In this document: one piece after another, positions 9,748 to 22,460 of the stretch | How positions within the stretch are numbered: position 1 is the stretch's first letter | Layout of the letters: each line of letters begins with the position of its first letter | Assembly: GCA_024509875.1 (NCBI GenBank) | Contig: JAMPIV010008533.1 | Location: 62,001 to 126,000, forward strand | Length of the DNA stretch: 64,000 bases | From: Oreohelix idahoensis | Lineage: Eukaryota; Mollusca; Gastropoda; Stylommatophora; Oreohelicidae | Reading direction: 5' to 3' | The notes under the pieces: generated by a model | The model's input: the letters and a program-made list of their open reading frames with translations, nothing else | Told to the model about the DNA's origin: nothing | The model's database searches: none | Made by a program: the position numbers and the translations under genes

Positions 9748-11867
9748 TGTAGTAAAATCTGCGAGATAATCGCTCATTTCAGTAAGATTTTAGTCCTATG
9801 ATAATAAATAACCCAGCCCGTACGTGTCTGACTATGATCATCTCACACGCCAGCTTCGCGCTGAATTTTGTGCCATGGTAATGCTTAGAAACGATCCCGC
9901 CGTATAAACCTACTCGCTTTCCTTGTGACGTACAATAAACATTTTTAACATTTTGCCCGATCTGATAGAGACTGCGGCAAGACTTATAATTAACGATCTT
10001 CCAGAAATGTGCCGCCAAGTTACTGTCTGAATTAACGTAATACTTTAACTTTAACGCCTCTAATAGTAGTAATCCTTACATTTTTTGGTAGTGTAACACA
10101 AGACAACAGTAATAATTAACTTACTTACTTACTTACTTAGTCGTTCCTCTTCTACCGTGAGGTGTAGAGGTTTGGAAGAGAGAGCGCCAGACTATCCTAT
10201 CGGCTGTAGTAATAATTAACGCCAATTCTAACACCCGCCGCGCAAAACCCCGCTTCGCTTGACACGCTGTGGGATTGGCCCGATGATATATACACACAGA
10301 CAGTTTAAATTCTCGCCGAGTAGTGTATTTCTGACGTCACTCAAACAAGTTAGTTATTTGAATAAAAATGCTAGAGAGAGATGAGAAGGGGAAGATGGCC
10401 GACTTGTGTAAAATTTATATTTGACGATTGACAGTGACAAAATTGAAAATCTAAACCATACTGAAACTGACCATAAAAATCATATGGTAGTATAGCTTAG
10501 AGTCCCCTGAGCAAAAATGTGTTTTTAAAAATATGGTAGTCCAAGTATTAGCCAAGTTATTGAGAAAATACTATATGTCTAATAACACTAAGACGGACAG
10601 ACTGTGGTTCCTGCTTGTTTTTTTCATAACGTTAGTGGGGACGCCAGCTTAGAAAGAGGCATTGGAGTAAATTCAAATTCTATTAGTTGGGATAGGAGTG
10701 AAAGGGGAGAGATAGAAAAAATGTAACTAAAAACGAAACATCTTTTTCTATTGGGCATAACTAACGCAGACGGACCAATCGACTACCAGACACAGAGTTT
10801 GTTTGGAATTTTTTTTGTTTTGTTTTTCAAAAACTACATTTGAATTCTGGTAGTCGCAAGTTTTCCATTGGCCAGTACTAATAGATATTAGCAAAAAGCT
10901 TTCAATGCTCATCGCCAGTTGACAAAAACTTTTTCTATCAAATACGCTGAGATCAGCTGTGTTAATTTATAAAATAAAGAATTAATTCGCAGTCTGGGCA
11001 GGGCAGAGAAAAACTGAGGCCATTCTTTACAAGTCAGCGTTATTTGTTATATATTTCTGTGAAATTGTGAGGTTTTATTTCCTGTTACCAGCCGGTGACA
11101 GGAAACCTGATGAGTGAGTGTAACGCCAACAAGTCTCCGGTAAAACGTTTATGCTGTCAGCAGATAGCTGGAGGAGCTTGTGCGTTTTGATATATCTATA
11201 TTTTCTGCAACTACATACTGAATTATCCTTCTACAAAGAATCCCAGGTGATGTGTTAGCATCTAGGTATATCTGACACTTCAGTTACAATAAACTTTGGT
11301 ATTTCCAATCATACCCAGGATTTTATGGGGCGTGATGAAACTACAGCCCCTCCTAACAAATGACAAACACTATTAGATAATAAAGTTGTAATCTGTGAAT
11401 ACACCAACAGGAGAGATAGAGTGACTTTATACTTATTGGACAAAGTGTCCACACATTTTAGTTAATCCTTTTATGTAAACTATCTTTTCCTCATTTTCAA
11501 AGACCTGTCCAAAAGAGATGGCGGGACAGGCAGATTAAATTGTAAAAAGAAAATATTCAATTTTAAAGAAAAACCTTAACCACTGTTTTATTCATTTTCT
11601 TATAGTGAATTAAAGTGTTTTGTGTTTATGTACCATCATTTTCATTTCTCCCCTAGACATTAGGTACATCATACACCAGACACTAGAGCCAAAATAGTGA
11701 CCGTGTGAGATCTAGGGAGGTAGCGTTAGGTTCCCTGCAAATACCTCATCATCATCTTTTAGAGTCAGGGCCTACATGTGCTTGACCTCACACGGTTAAC
11801 ACAGACACAGATTTCTTTCCTTTTAGGTATAACATCATAACCTCCCCAGCAAATTAAACTTGCTACA
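9748..11867 (+). repeat. 3' LTR of Gmr1-like copy 1
   Basis: It begins TGTAGTAAAATC and ends TTGCTACA, followed at once by the duplicated ACGGG and the rest of the mariner. Compared with the 5' LTR it lacks the SINE but carries a short LINE-tail insertion at 10119-10206. Differences elsewhere are scattered point changes and one-base indels. Confidence 0.95.
10119..10210 (-). mobile_element. 5'-truncated LINE tail inserted in the 3' LTR
   Basis: About 92 extra bases relative to the 5' LTR. The flanking AGTAATAATTAAC is duplicated on both sides (13 bp), as expected for target-primed insertion. A (TTAC)n run at the left end is the complement of a (GTAA)n tail, so the insert lies on the minus strand. 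The rest is too short to name the LINE. Confidence 0.8.
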
Positions 11868-12126
11868 ACGGGAAGCAATCACCAAATTGGGTTGGACTGT
11901 ACTACCCCATCCACCCTATAGTCCCGATTTGGCACTCTCTGATTTTCATCTATTTGGTCCACTTAAAGATGCACTACGTGGGACAAGGTTTGAAGATGAT
12001 GGAGTGATTCATGCAGCGAAGAAATGGCTACATGATCAAGACAAAATCTGGTACGGGCTAGGAATACATGCACTTGTTTCGCGCTGGCATAAAGCCGTAC
12101 AAGTTGATGGGGATTATGTTGAATAA
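11868..12126 (+). pseudogene. Mariner transposase, C-terminal part
   Basis: It resumes the transposase interrupted at 2674. The motif PPYSPDLALSDFHLF carries the third catalytic Asp of a DD34D mariner, and FEDDGVIHAAKKWL follows. The stop at 12124 is close to the normal end. The open frame seems to start inside the LTR (11860), but that is only read-through from LTR sequence. Confidence 0.9.
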
Positions 12127-12158
12127 TACCGATGTTTACATGACATATCCATGTATAT

Positions 12159-13490
<1,332 letters not shown>

Positions 13491-13492
13491 TA

Positions 13493-13928
13493 TACTCCCT
13501 TGACTACTATCATACAACACTCACCATTCAGATTTGTGAAACTATTTCTGTCTACTGTCAATCATCTCACTTGCAATTTAATTGCCCTCAGTCATTTTCT
13601 TCAGTAGTTACTCAGAATGAAAACCAAGAAGGTCTGCAGTGGGTACCGAAAGCACGAAAGCATAGTGCAGAATGGAATCTAGTGTTGGAAAACAGGAACC
13701 ACGGAATGCAGTACTGGAGCCGTGACATATCATACACGGTGAAGATGGCTGCATTTATTGTCTGATTTCGTTGGTTCTAATTCATGGGATATTCTTACAA
13801 GATGTCCCCCCCTTTTCATTTGTGTAAGGGTGTTTGTTTGCTCTTTTTTTTTTAAGTGGTAATATCTTGGCGAATATTAGGTACTTTGGCATGTTATATT
13901 TTAAATCTGACACAATGGCCTGTCTACA
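13493..13928. other. No recognisable feature
   Basis: Unique-looking, moderately AT-rich sequence. The open frame extending to 13765 shows no known domain and overlaps the transposon end, so I do not call it. Confidence 0.4.
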
Positions 13929-14010
13929 GCAGGGTTCTTAACTTATGGTCCACGACCCGTTTGGGTGGTCCATGAATGGATTCTAGGGGATCCATGTACA
14001 AAACCTAAAG
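13929..14010 (+). mobile_element. hAT-like terminal fragment
   Basis: CAGGGTTCTTAACTTATGG followed by CCACGACCC and GGTCCATGAATGGATT is the style of hAT nonautonomous ends (CAGGGGTTCTTAACC, then 'ccacggacccc'). No right end is visible; the following bases belong to an LTR-like fragment. Confidence 0.5.
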
Positions 14011-14300
14011 TGTGTAGTGGATTTTGATGGTATTGTATGGTGGTGTTATCACCTAGTGTGATGCGTGAGGTCAGCTGTGAAGGCTCCTGAGATAATTGTA
14101 GCTGTGAATATACAGAAGGCCCTTTCGTGCTACCACTTTATGACCTCACACATATCTTTTTTTACTAATGAATGTGGCTACGTTAAAATCTAGGGTACTG
14201 AATGCAATGTGTTGTATGGACATATACAAACACACACAGATATTAATTAAGTCTAATACTATCAATAAAATGTATAACACAATGAACTAAATTCAGCTGG
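14011..14300 (-). repeat. Diverged fragment of the Gmr1-like copy 2 LTR family
   Basis: It aligns by eye with the start of the LTRs at 35012 and 42003. Shared landmarks are TGTAGTGG/TGTGGTGAAGTGG, CAGCTGTGAAGG, GTGCTACCAC/TTGCTACCAC, ACGTTA, TCTAGGGTA and ACAGATA before AATT. It keeps the terminal hairpin (arms 14065-14073 and 14141-14149). Orientation matches copy 2, so it is the 3' end of a minus-strand LTR. Its other boundary is unclear. Confidence 0.65.
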
Positions 14301-14807
14301 TTAAATTTAGAATAGAAAATCTTTTTTTAAATTTATTTGTTCTGAACCAAGGTTTTATTTTGGCCAGAACTTATGCAAAGATTTTGAAATTTATGAATGA
14401 ATGGCATGAATAAATGGCATGTTAAATGAAAGATGTTTACATATGCAATCTTCAAGATTAATTATAGTATTACTGTTCGTAATGTTAATTTTCCTGGGAA
14501 AACTATGAATGGATGTGCTGTTGGGGTGGCTTCATCCCTCCCTGTTTATGCCTACACAGCATTGTCCATTAATGATGGAAGGAAATGGGATGCTTCAGTA
14601 GTAAATTCTCTTGGGTGCTAGTTTTATGAAGTTGGTGTAAGTTCAGCAGGCCAGCTAGCCTACTTAACTTTGCCAGATTTGTTCTGGTGCTGGAATATGA
14701 TGGCCCCACCTCTCCGTGCTTGAGCAATACACAGATGTTCTGTCGAAATGTACCCTGCACGGGTCCTCACTTCAATTATTAATCAGCATTTGACACCACC
14801 TTAGTGT
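14301..14807. other. No recognisable feature
   Basis: AT-rich, no coding or repeat signal that I can support. Confidence 0.35.
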
Positions 14808-14880
14808 CAAGATCGAACTCACAGCTCTGAAATAAAGTATTGGTTTTTGCTCAGAACCTTACCTAATAAGCCACTTCTAC
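14808..14880 (-). mobile_element. Possible tRNA-derived SINE head
   Basis: On the minus strand an A-box-like TGGCTTATTAGG (14862-14873) is followed 40-45 nt later by a B-box-like GAGTTCGATCTTG (14808-14820). The spacing suits an internal Pol III promoter. It does not fold obviously as a real tRNA; body and tail are not defined. Confidence 0.4.
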
Positions 14881-16064
14881 ACATAACAAATTACAATAAC
14901 ACCACATAAACAGGGTCAGTTCTCTCTGACCAGACAGCACATCTTACCTAGTTGGTTTCGCATAGGGTAAGTTTCCCCAGTCTACAGATTCTGAAATAGG
15001 TGCATCATCTCACTGCCATAGAATAGGATAGGTGATATGATTCACTGTTCTCAACCCTTGATCACCCCTTCCTAAACCTTGCTGTAGTTTATATATTGTT
15101 TGTCCCTAGACCCTGAACTAGGGCGGGGGGTCCAGAGCGAATCCTTACTTGTTTGTAAGGCTAGATTTCGATATGGCAGTATCAAATCACTCGAACATTA
15201 AACAATATTCAAAATATACAAAGAAATAATTTCAATCTTACCAGATTATGAATAAAGAACACAGAAATGCTAGCAAAACTCAGCTGAGCTGCTGGCTATA
15301 GTATGGCGTCCCTGAACTTATTTCAATTTATTTCATTTGGAAATCACCACACTTGAAATTTACTGTGTCTATCACTGGACAACTATTGAGGAATGGCAAA
15401 AAAGCTCGTCTGAGCGCGGATAATATGATTGTCTGTGGCCAATCAATGCCTTGGTTTTTTTAAATTCAAATTTCCTACACTAAAGTCATTTCAGTCATGC
15501 TTCAGTCAAGTATGGATTTTTATCTGTTAGTCTGTCCGTCTCTACTTGCGTTTTCACAAAAACGTACTTGATTTTTGAACCAACCTTTCTCTCCCCTCCA
15601 AAATTTTGTCGATAAAAGTTATTTTTAGACACAGCTTCCACCAATATCCCTTCTCTTCCATGCTAAGTAGATTTGAACACCTGCGTCTCAAGGTCGCGAT
15701 TTTTGTGCAAATAGCGACACTTTTGATTCAATGCAGTCTTTCGCTGTTGTGAACAACCCTGTCTTTTGTCATTATTTTCATTATTATCTATCCGTCTGTA
15801 AAATTAAAAACATATTATTTCACTGCTCAGAATGGGCCATCCGGCCAGCTAATTTTTATATTCCTAACATTAATATTAAGAAAAGTTACTTTTTAAATTT
15901 TGTAATATTTCAAGCATCTGCGTTTAGCCGCTGAATTCAAATCAAAGGCTTGGTATCGCAAAAGCGTCCAATAAATGACTGTGGCGTACCATATCCAGGG
16001 TCCCTTCTGTCGAGTTCCTTACTTTATGTCAACTTGGGGAACGTGACTTTTTTCCTCCGTTCCC
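14881..16064. other. No recognisable gene
   Basis: No domain-bearing frame and no tandem repeat. Short open frames near 15731 and 15950 lack any recognisable motif. Confidence 0.35.
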
Positions 16065-16087
16065 CCCCCCCCCCCCCCCCCCCCCCC
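16064..16087. repeat. Poly-C tract
   Basis: About 24 consecutive C. Length may be unreliable in an assembly. Confidence 0.9.
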
Positions 16088-16395
16088 AAGTGCGTCTCCT
16101 TAGCCTTGCTAGTCTCACGCAATTTTTTCCAGTCATATTTTTTTTTTCCTTTTGATCCGCCGTTCTCATCCCTCCAAATGGTAACCGTTTTGATTTCCCG
16201 TCTAACAAGTCAATTTTTATGGAGGGTGATGACCCGCGGTCAGGGCGATCATGTACTATCAGCAGCTTACGCATTATGTTTTTATCCTTACATTTTATCC
16301 TTTGGAGATATTTTTACGTTGTATCACTTGTTAATTTTATGACAAAGTGTCAAATGTTCAATTATCTTTTATCTTCAATTTCCCCAAGAAGGAAT

Positions 16396-16728
16396 CAATA
16401 CCCTTTATCAGACAATCAATGGTGTCAATACCCTTTATCAGACAATCAATGGGGTCAATACCCTTTATCGGACAATGGTGTCAATACCCTTTAGCGGACA
16501 ATAAATGGGGTCAATACCCTTTATCGGACAATCAATGGGGTCAATACCCTTTATCGGACAATCAATGACGTCAAAACCCTTTATCGGACAATCAATTGTG
16601 GCAATACCCTTTATCGGACAATCAATGGTGTCAATACCCTTTATCGGGCAATCAGTGCGGTCAATGCCTTTTATCGGACAATCAATGGGGTCAATACCCT
16701 TTATCGGACAATCAATGGGGTCCATGAC
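16396..16728. repeat. 30-bp minisatellite, 11 copies
   Basis: Unit TCAATACCCTTTATCGGACA followed by ATCAATGGGG, with point variants; copy 3 is about 6 bp short. Because 30 is divisible by 3, both strands stay open over much of the array; those frames are artefacts. Confidence 0.95.
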
Positions 16729-16867
16729 AAAATAAAGGGTTAAGAAACTCTGGGCTATAGAATATACATGATGTTTGTGTTATGCATGTTATTGAACTTT
16801 TAATGTTTGTAACTTGACAAGGGTAAACGGAATAAGTAGGTCAAAATAGTTAATAATTGACGTCACC

Positions 16868-17130
16868 AGCGTTCGATTGGCTAAGCGGTGCGAGCGTTTT
16901 TGTCTTGCGGTACAGTTACTGGATTCCGGGATCGAAATATTGAGGCGTGACGCTCGAGTTTACCCACCTCTAAACGGTTCTCTAACTCTGCTCTTCAGCT
17001 AGGGAAGGCAAAAGCAGCGAGAAAGGCAACTGTTCACTCCACCTCATAAAAAAGCTGGACCTAGTACGATGAAGTTTCTAAAACGTCACTCCCCTACGCA
17101 GTTTCTGCTATGAAATTACCTTCACCTTTT
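16868..17130 (+). mobile_element. tRNA-derived SINE, family A, copy 1
   Basis: The A box TGGCTAAGCGG is at 16878-16888 and a B-box-like GGGATCGAAAT at 16928-16938. The body reads GTTTACCCACC, a degenerate version of the block TCTACCCAGCTGTAAATGGG seen in sister copies, then GGACCTAGTACGATGAAG and CACTCCCCTACGCAG. Sister copies lie at 20436, 22147 and (minus) 57590. Confidence 0.8.
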
Positions 17131-17544
17131 CCCCACCCTTAACAAACATCAATGTGTGTAGTTTTAAGATACTGACTTCAAGCAATTGTGGTGGCATTTA
17201 CAGAATCTGAAATGGCCAAGCTAGAGTTTATCACAATCTATTTTGTGAGCGAAGAAACACGGAAGATTGCTTCTTTGCGGCTGCATGTTTTGTTGTGGAA
17301 TTGTTGTTTTGTTAACACAAAGATTTGTCTCTTGTCACTGCTAACAGCGCACAAAATGTCAAACCATTCTTTTCTTGCGATGAATGGGGCTGTTTTATCG
17401 ATGCTCCTCATTGTTGCACTGAATGTTGCACTGAATGTTGCACTGAATGAACCTATAACAGCAACCCAGCAGTTGTGGGGTTCTAACTTAGAGAACACTG
17501 AGCTCTCCACTGATAAGAAACCCTCTAACAGAGAGTTACAAAAG
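17131..17544. other. Short frames only; three 12-bp repeats
   Basis: An open frame from 17188 to 17556 has no recognisable domain. It contains three direct repeats of AATGTTGCACTG near 17411-17448. I do not call it a gene. Confidence 0.35.
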
Positions 17545-17660
17545 GATGCTATCTGATCATCAGAAGTGGTTCCCCGTGGGACAAGTGATTCGGCCCTTTA
17601 ATCTTCTTTACACCCATAAGGGTTATGACTCCCAAGTGTGAGCCTCCTGATGTGTTTTCC
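17545..17660 (+). repeat. Dispersed repeat, copy 1 (pair with 54800-54950)
   Basis: Shares ATCTGATCATCAGAAG, TTCGGCCCTTTA and ATGACTCCCAAGTGT with the second copy in the same order and strand. Nature unknown. Confidence 0.7.
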
Positions 17661-17701
17661 AGCCTGCGCTGCGAATTAAACCTTCTTCTTCGTCTTCCTT
17701 G

Positions 17702-18232
17702 TTCGCCTTCAGACTTCTACATTAATGACTCCAATAACGTCAGTAGTCAGGTTCCTGACATCTTGTTCGCCCTTAGACTTCTACATTAATGACTCCAATA
17801 ACGTCAGTAGTCAGGTTCCTGACATCTCGTTCGCCCTCAGACTTCTACATTAATGACTCCAATAATGTCAGTAGTCAGGTTCCTGACATCTCGTTCGCCC
17901 TCAGACTTCTACATTAATGACTCCAATAACGTCAGTAGTCAGGTTCCTGACATCTCGTTCGCCCTTAGACTTCTACATTAATGACTCCAATAACGTCAGT
18001 AGTCAGGTTCCTGACATCTCGTTCGCCCTTAGACTTCTACATTAATGACTCTAATACTGGCAGTAGTCAGCTAAAGGTTCCTGACACCTCGTTCGTCCTC
18101 ACACTTCCACATTGATGACTCTAATACTGGCAGTAGTCAGCTCAAGGTTACTGACATCTCATTCGCCCTTAGACTTCTACATTAACGACTAATAAAGGCA
18201 GTAAACAGCTCAAGGTTCCTGACATCTCCAAA
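17702..18232. repeat. ~64-bp minisatellite, 8 copies
   Basis: Unit contains TTCGCCCTTAGACTTCTAC, ATTAATGACTCCAATAACG and TCAGTAGTCAGGTTCCTGAC. The first five units are near-identical; the last three are diverged, with TACTGGCAGTAGTCAGCT(C/A)AAGG, showing older edge copies. Confidence 0.95.
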
Positions 18233-18351
18233 CAGTTTTTCGTGGGGTGAGGTAGGGTGTTGCTATATGCTACTTCGTTCATTGCTGTATGTTGGGCAGG
18301 ACTGCAGCAGATGTTCGACTGTCATCGGGCTGATGCCACAGGTGCAGAGAT

Positions 18352-19033
18352 CTGTTGCACCAATTCTGTACTTGTGGTATATATGTTATCTCAATCTGTT
18401 GTGTCCAGTGTTGTACTTGTGGTATAGATGTTATCTCAATCTGTTGCACCAATTCTGTACTTGTGGTATATATGTTATCTCAATCTGTTGTATCCAGTGT
18501 TGTACTTGTGGTATAGATGTTATCTCAATCTGTTGCACCAATTCTGTACTTGTGGTATATATGTTATGTCAATCTGTTGTGTCCAGTGTTGTACTTGTGG
18601 TATAGATGTTATCTCAATCTGTTGCACCAATTCTGTACTTGTGGTATATATATTATCTCAATCTGTTGTGTCCAGTGTTGTACTTGTGGTATAGACGTTA
18701 TCTCAATCTGTTGCACCAATTCTGTATTTGTGGTATATATGTTATCTCAATCTGTTGTGTCCAGTGTTGTACTTGTGGTATAGATGTTATCTCAATCTGT
18801 TGCACCAATTCTGTATTTGTGGTATATATGTTATCTCAATCTGTTGTGTCCAGTGTTGTACTTGTGGTATAGATGTTATCTCAATCTGTTGCACCAATTC
18901 TGTATTTGTGGTATATATGTTATCTCAATCTGTTGTGTCCAGTGTTGTACTTGTGGTATAGATGGTATCTCAATCTGTTGCACCAATTCTGTACTTGTGG
19001 TATATATGTTATCTCAATCTGTTGTGTCCAGTG
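18352..19033. repeat. 89-bp composite minisatellite, ~7.6 copies
   Basis: Each 89-bp unit is itself two related halves of about 44-45 bp: one with CACCAATTCTGTACTTGTGG, the other with TGTCCAGTGTTGTACTTGTGG, both followed by TATA(T/G)A(T)GTTATCTCAATCTG. It is therefore a two-step expansion. Frames across it are artefacts. Confidence 0.95.
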
Positions 19034-19184
19034 CGTAGCTGAAAAATGGTGACCCGTCTCGCTTAGATAGCTGATGATATGCATCATTTTTTAAATGGCT
19101 CGGGTGCTCTCTTTCCTATTTGAACTTGTATGTGGCATTTATAGTAATTTTTGTCATTTCATAAGTTTCCCTGTATCAAACTGT

Positions 19185-20171
19185 TGTTAGTGCTCCTCCT
19201 TCCTTAGCAAGTTTCTCTGCCTCCTCATTTTCTGGCAATGTTGCAATGGGCTGGTAGCCACTGGATTGTGCACTTGTTGATGCTTTTGGTCAGATCTTTT
19301 AATCCTTTAGCATGGTGTCTCTTCAGAGCTGTTATTACCCAGAGGGCATCTCAAAGATTACTATAAGTTTTTCTGCATGTCTTTTGCATTCAATAAGAGT
19401 TTCCGCTGCTTGTTTCGGGGCTTCTGCTCCAGCATTGAAGTTATTGCAGTATTTGCCAGTGGTGACTGCCACAGAGTGGGTTTATTCTTTAATTTTATGA
19501 TGATGCCTTCTGTCCCATTTTCAACTGCGTTTTTTGCTGAACCATCAGTATATGCATGTGTCCAGAGCTTTTTGGTCAATATACTTGGGTGCTACACACT
19601 TTCTTTGTGTTTCTGTTTGTGTTCCTTTATTTTCAATGCCTGGAATATCATATTTTAGCTCACGATAGCATCATTTTCCACAGTGGGGCATTTTCTTGTA
19701 AATGAGCTTGCTAGCATGGTATTTTGTCATTTTTTTTTTTTGCTTGGGCTACAAAGTTAGTTCACTTGAGCCTGGGGTCTCTAAAATTTTTCAGCTTGTT
19801 GTAAGACTCTGCTGTTATGTCTGTACTCCACTGACTGTAGCCCTGTAATATTTTCCATATGGTTGATTTTTGAGGATTTTAGTGCCCCTGTTATGATACG
19901 CTATGCTTGGTTTTGGAGTCTGTTTACTCTGTCAAAATTTAACTTTACTGCTGTGGACCAGGCTGTGATGCCATATTCCTTACCAGGCCTGACTCTGCCT
20001 GTGTACAGCTTTTTGAAGATGCTCTCATCAGCACCCCATGTGGTATCAGCTAACTTTTTCATGATGGCCATGCTAAGTTTTGCCCTTAGCTGTCATTCTA
20101 CCTTGCCCTTGTCTGCGACTTTCAATTTCACTACTGGTCGTATCCAAGCTGTCAGCTTGAGGCCATTGTGA
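19185..20171 (-). pseudogene. LINE fragment: RT C-terminus and RNase H (I-like group)
   Basis: On the minus strand, the RT thumb/C-terminal region reads GADESIFKKLYTGRVRPG, YGITAWSTAVK and NRLQNQA (about 19870-20170). RNase H follows with AYTDGSAKNAVENGTEG (19579 downward) and its end motif WLPAHCNIA near 19250, then NEEAEKLAKEGGAL in another frame. A LINE-encoded RNase H is typical of the I, R1, Jockey-related groups. Several frame breaks and stops make it dead; no RT catalytic box is seen because the 5' side is missing. Confidence 0.75.
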
Positions 20172-20214
20172 AAGTAACCATTATTCTCAATAGAAATTAC
20201 TGTCCTGTGTTCCA

Positions 20215-20425
20215 TAGCCCGTTGCGGTTGTTCCCTAGTCACACGTAGCCTCTTAAGTGCCCTCGTTCTTGACTGTCCTTTCTATTTCTCTCACCCTGGG
20301 GGTCAGAAACCGTAGCACGTGACAAGAGCTAATAATAGTATCAGCTGGTTTCCTAAGTGTGTGTCCAAGCCAAGCCAGCGCCTTCTTCTCACTTCTTGTT
20401 CCAGTGATGTGTCGGATTCGGTTTA
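20215..20425 (-). pseudogene. RTE-like LINE ORF2 C-terminal fragment
   Basis: Minus-strand reading gives RIRHITGTRSEKKALAWLGH then TLRKPADTIISS. WIGHTLRKP-type segments end the RT protein of many RTE-like or related invertebrate LINEs. It lies directly upstream (minus sense) of the other LINE fragment but belongs to a different protein part, so two remnants abut. Stops occur farther on. Confidence 0.6.
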
Positions 20426-20435
20426 CGGTCTCGTC

Positions 20436-20640
20436 ACGTCCAAGTCTACCCAGCTGTAAATGGGTACCTGACTTTTCTCATGAGTTAGGAAATTAAAAGT
20501 CAGTGACGAAGGGAACTGTCACCCCTACCTCTCGATGCTGGACCTAGTATACATACGTCTCTAACATTTCACCCCCTACGGCAGTATCTGCTATGGGACA
20601 ACCTTGTTTTAAGACTACCTTTAGCTTACGGTACATAAAA
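20436..20640 (+). mobile_element. tRNA-derived SINE, family A, copy 2 (5' truncated)
   Basis: The tRNA-like head is missing. The body TCTACCCAGCTGTAAATGGG is present at 20444-20463, followed by TGGACCTAGTATACAT and CCCCCTACGGCAGTATCTGC, matching the sister copy at 22147. Confidence 0.8.
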
Positions 20641-21389
20641 TATATTCATTCAGACTCTCTCTCCCTCTCCTTCTGTAATCATTTTATCATTGTCATAATA
20701 CATGCATTCCTAACCTCTCCAACTGTCACGGGATGTACACTTAACTGTGGACAAGACTTCATTATTGAATATATTATTGACACGGACTCCTTGACTACAA
20801 ACACCCCCCTCCCCCACAACCCTCAAAAGCTCTCTTTTGTCTTCTTCCTCTTCGCCCGCCAGGTTGTCAACTTTCTTGGTGCAATGCCCGACTACATGGT
20901 AGGATAGCTGGTGCAAGATGTGTGAGCGTTATGAGCAGGTCAGAACACGACGTTTCTGTTGCGTGCATTAATTGGTTCAGGCATAAACGAAGAGGGCTGG
21001 CATCAGAATCTACCATTTGCACGACGATCAATAAAACGCAACTTCTGGCAGGCTATTTAAATGCAGAGACGTAAAGATGATTCACTTGTCCAGACATGGG
21101 TCAATCAATCTAATAAAGATAGATCCTTTATTAACGTTACTTAAGTGGTATGAATTTGTCAGAAGGAGATTAAACTTCTACCAAAATGCATCCGCCGGGT
21201 GGTGGAGCAGCCTCTTTATATAGAGTTTGACTGCACACACTGCAAGCAGCCGTGAACCCAAACGATTGGTATTCTCTGGGGGTGAGGTGATGTAGTTGTC
21301 AAGGGTAACTATATGTATAAAACACACCAAAAGGTCAATGACGTCACTATCGAGCATACTATAAACCGTAGCACGTCCAATCTCTAGCG
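20641..21389. other. No recognisable gene
   Basis: Pyrimidine-rich near 20656-20680. An open frame at 20593-20907 has no known domain. Nothing else supportable. Confidence 0.35.
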
Positions 21390-21467
21390 CCTTGTGACTT
21401 GTGCCTTGTGACTTGTGCCTTGTGACTTGTGCCTTCTGACTTGTGCCTTGTGACTTGTGCCTTTCTG
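21390..21467. repeat. Short tandem repeat (about 14 bp unit)
   Basis: Repeated CTTGTGACTTGTGC units, roughly five copies with variation. Confidence 0.85.
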
Positions 21468-21490
21468 GATGCGACATTTTTAGTCAAGTG

Positions 21491-22031
21491 CAGTGGTTCT
21501 CAACGTGGGCCATGTCATATTTCTAGGGGGCCACAGTGTGACGACATTTGTTGCGTCCTTTTACGCCTCTTCTTTCTCTCCTACATTATCCACATATTTC
21601 TTCATTTTTACGCACATAAATCTGTGCCCCGCCACTTCTTAGATTTATTGACCTTTTCCATACTGTAATCGTGTCATTTCGTGGCTAACTGACCCCGACC
21701 AGAAGAGTAATTTTATCGCCGAGCAAGTGAACACAGACAGGCAAGATACGATGGACGTAAAATGGGTTGACGTTTTTGTAACTCATTTCCGCCCAGGCAG
21801 ACATAGAGACACATGTGGTGTTGACCGCTCATCGCGACAATACTGCGTCAGACTGCATAGGAAGACCAAATTGCTGTCTGTGAAAAACGTCTGTGGTCAG
21901 CAAATGTCAGCGACTGTCCGTCTGGTGAACGAATTCAAGTACGGGTGATAATTGCATAAGCACTTTCGTCCAGAGGTAAATGAGGCTCAGAAGGGGGCCA
22001 GGAACAAAATAAAAAAGGTAGAGAACTCCTG
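21491..22031 (+). mobile_element. hAT-type MITE, 541 bp
   Basis: It begins CAGTGGTTCTCAACGTGGGCC and ends GGTAGAGAACTCCTG, imperfect inverted repeats of the usual hAT style. The flanking octamers GTCAAGTG and ATCTAGTG agree at 6 of 8 positions, fitting the 8-bp hAT target duplication after drift. No transposase frame inside. Confidence 0.75.
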
Positions 22032-22146
22032 ATCTAGTGGACTGTCAACAAAACGGCAGAAGGCAATGGCAACAAAATACACCTGCAAAATACACCTGGG
22101 GTTATTAAGGCACGTGTAGTTCCCGGGGGTCTCTGAGGAGACAAAG

Positions 22147-22430
22147 AGCGTTGGACTGGCTAAGTGGCTAGAGCGGTTTCCTCTCGTGGCTCAAGGTTCT
22201 GGGATCAAACCTGGTAGCGTCACGCTTCAGTCTACCCAGCTGTAAATGGGTACCTAACTCTGATCTTGAGTTAGGAGGGGCAAAGGCAACGAGGATGGCA
22301 ACTGGTCACCCCACCTCCTAAAATATAGACCTAGCATGGTCAAGTCTCTAACACTTCACTCCCCTACGGCAGTGTCTGCTATAAGACTAGCTTTTCTTTT
22401 TTTCTTTTTAAACAGGTGTCACGTGACGGT
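22147..22430 (+). mobile_element. tRNA-derived SINE, family A, copy 3
   Basis: The most complete copy. The A box TGGCTAAGTGG is at 22157-22167 and a B-box-like GGGATCAAACC at 22201-22211. The body has TCTACCCAGCTGTAAATGGG, then GACCTAGCATGGTCAAGTCTC, CACTCCCCTACGGCAGTGTC, and a T-rich stretch at the end. Confidence 0.85.
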
Positions 22431-22460
22431 GTGTACTTAAACATCCTGACTTCATGCATA

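Larger units (their letters stand above)
2675..11867 (+). mobile_element. Gmr1-like Ty3-type LTR retrotransposon, copy 1
   Basis: A 9.2-kb element bounded by TGTAG...CTACA LTRs and flanked by the 5-bp duplication ACGGG (2670-2674 and 11868-11872). Order inside is LTR, tRNA-Pro-like primer site, gag, protease, integrase, reverse transcriptase, RNase H, polypurine tract, LTR. Integrase lying before RT is the Ty1/copia-like order, yet RT, RNase H and the GPY/F integrase tail are of Ty3 type; this combination defines the Gmr1 group. All coding is in one frame from 5222 to 9676, broken by stops at 6647, 7667, 7673 and 8639. The two LTRs differ by only scattered point changes apart from one insertion in each, suggesting a fairly young insertion. 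Confidence 0.93.

Noticed and set aside
16347..16735. Repeated short peptide frames (PFIGQSMGSI / DPIDCPIKGI)
   Set aside because: Both strands open because the 30-bp unit is stop-free; no protein evidence.
18267..19038. Series of 77-112 codon frames with Leu/Cys-rich repeats
   Set aside because: They are shadows of the 89-bp minisatellite in rotating frames, with no start context or domain.
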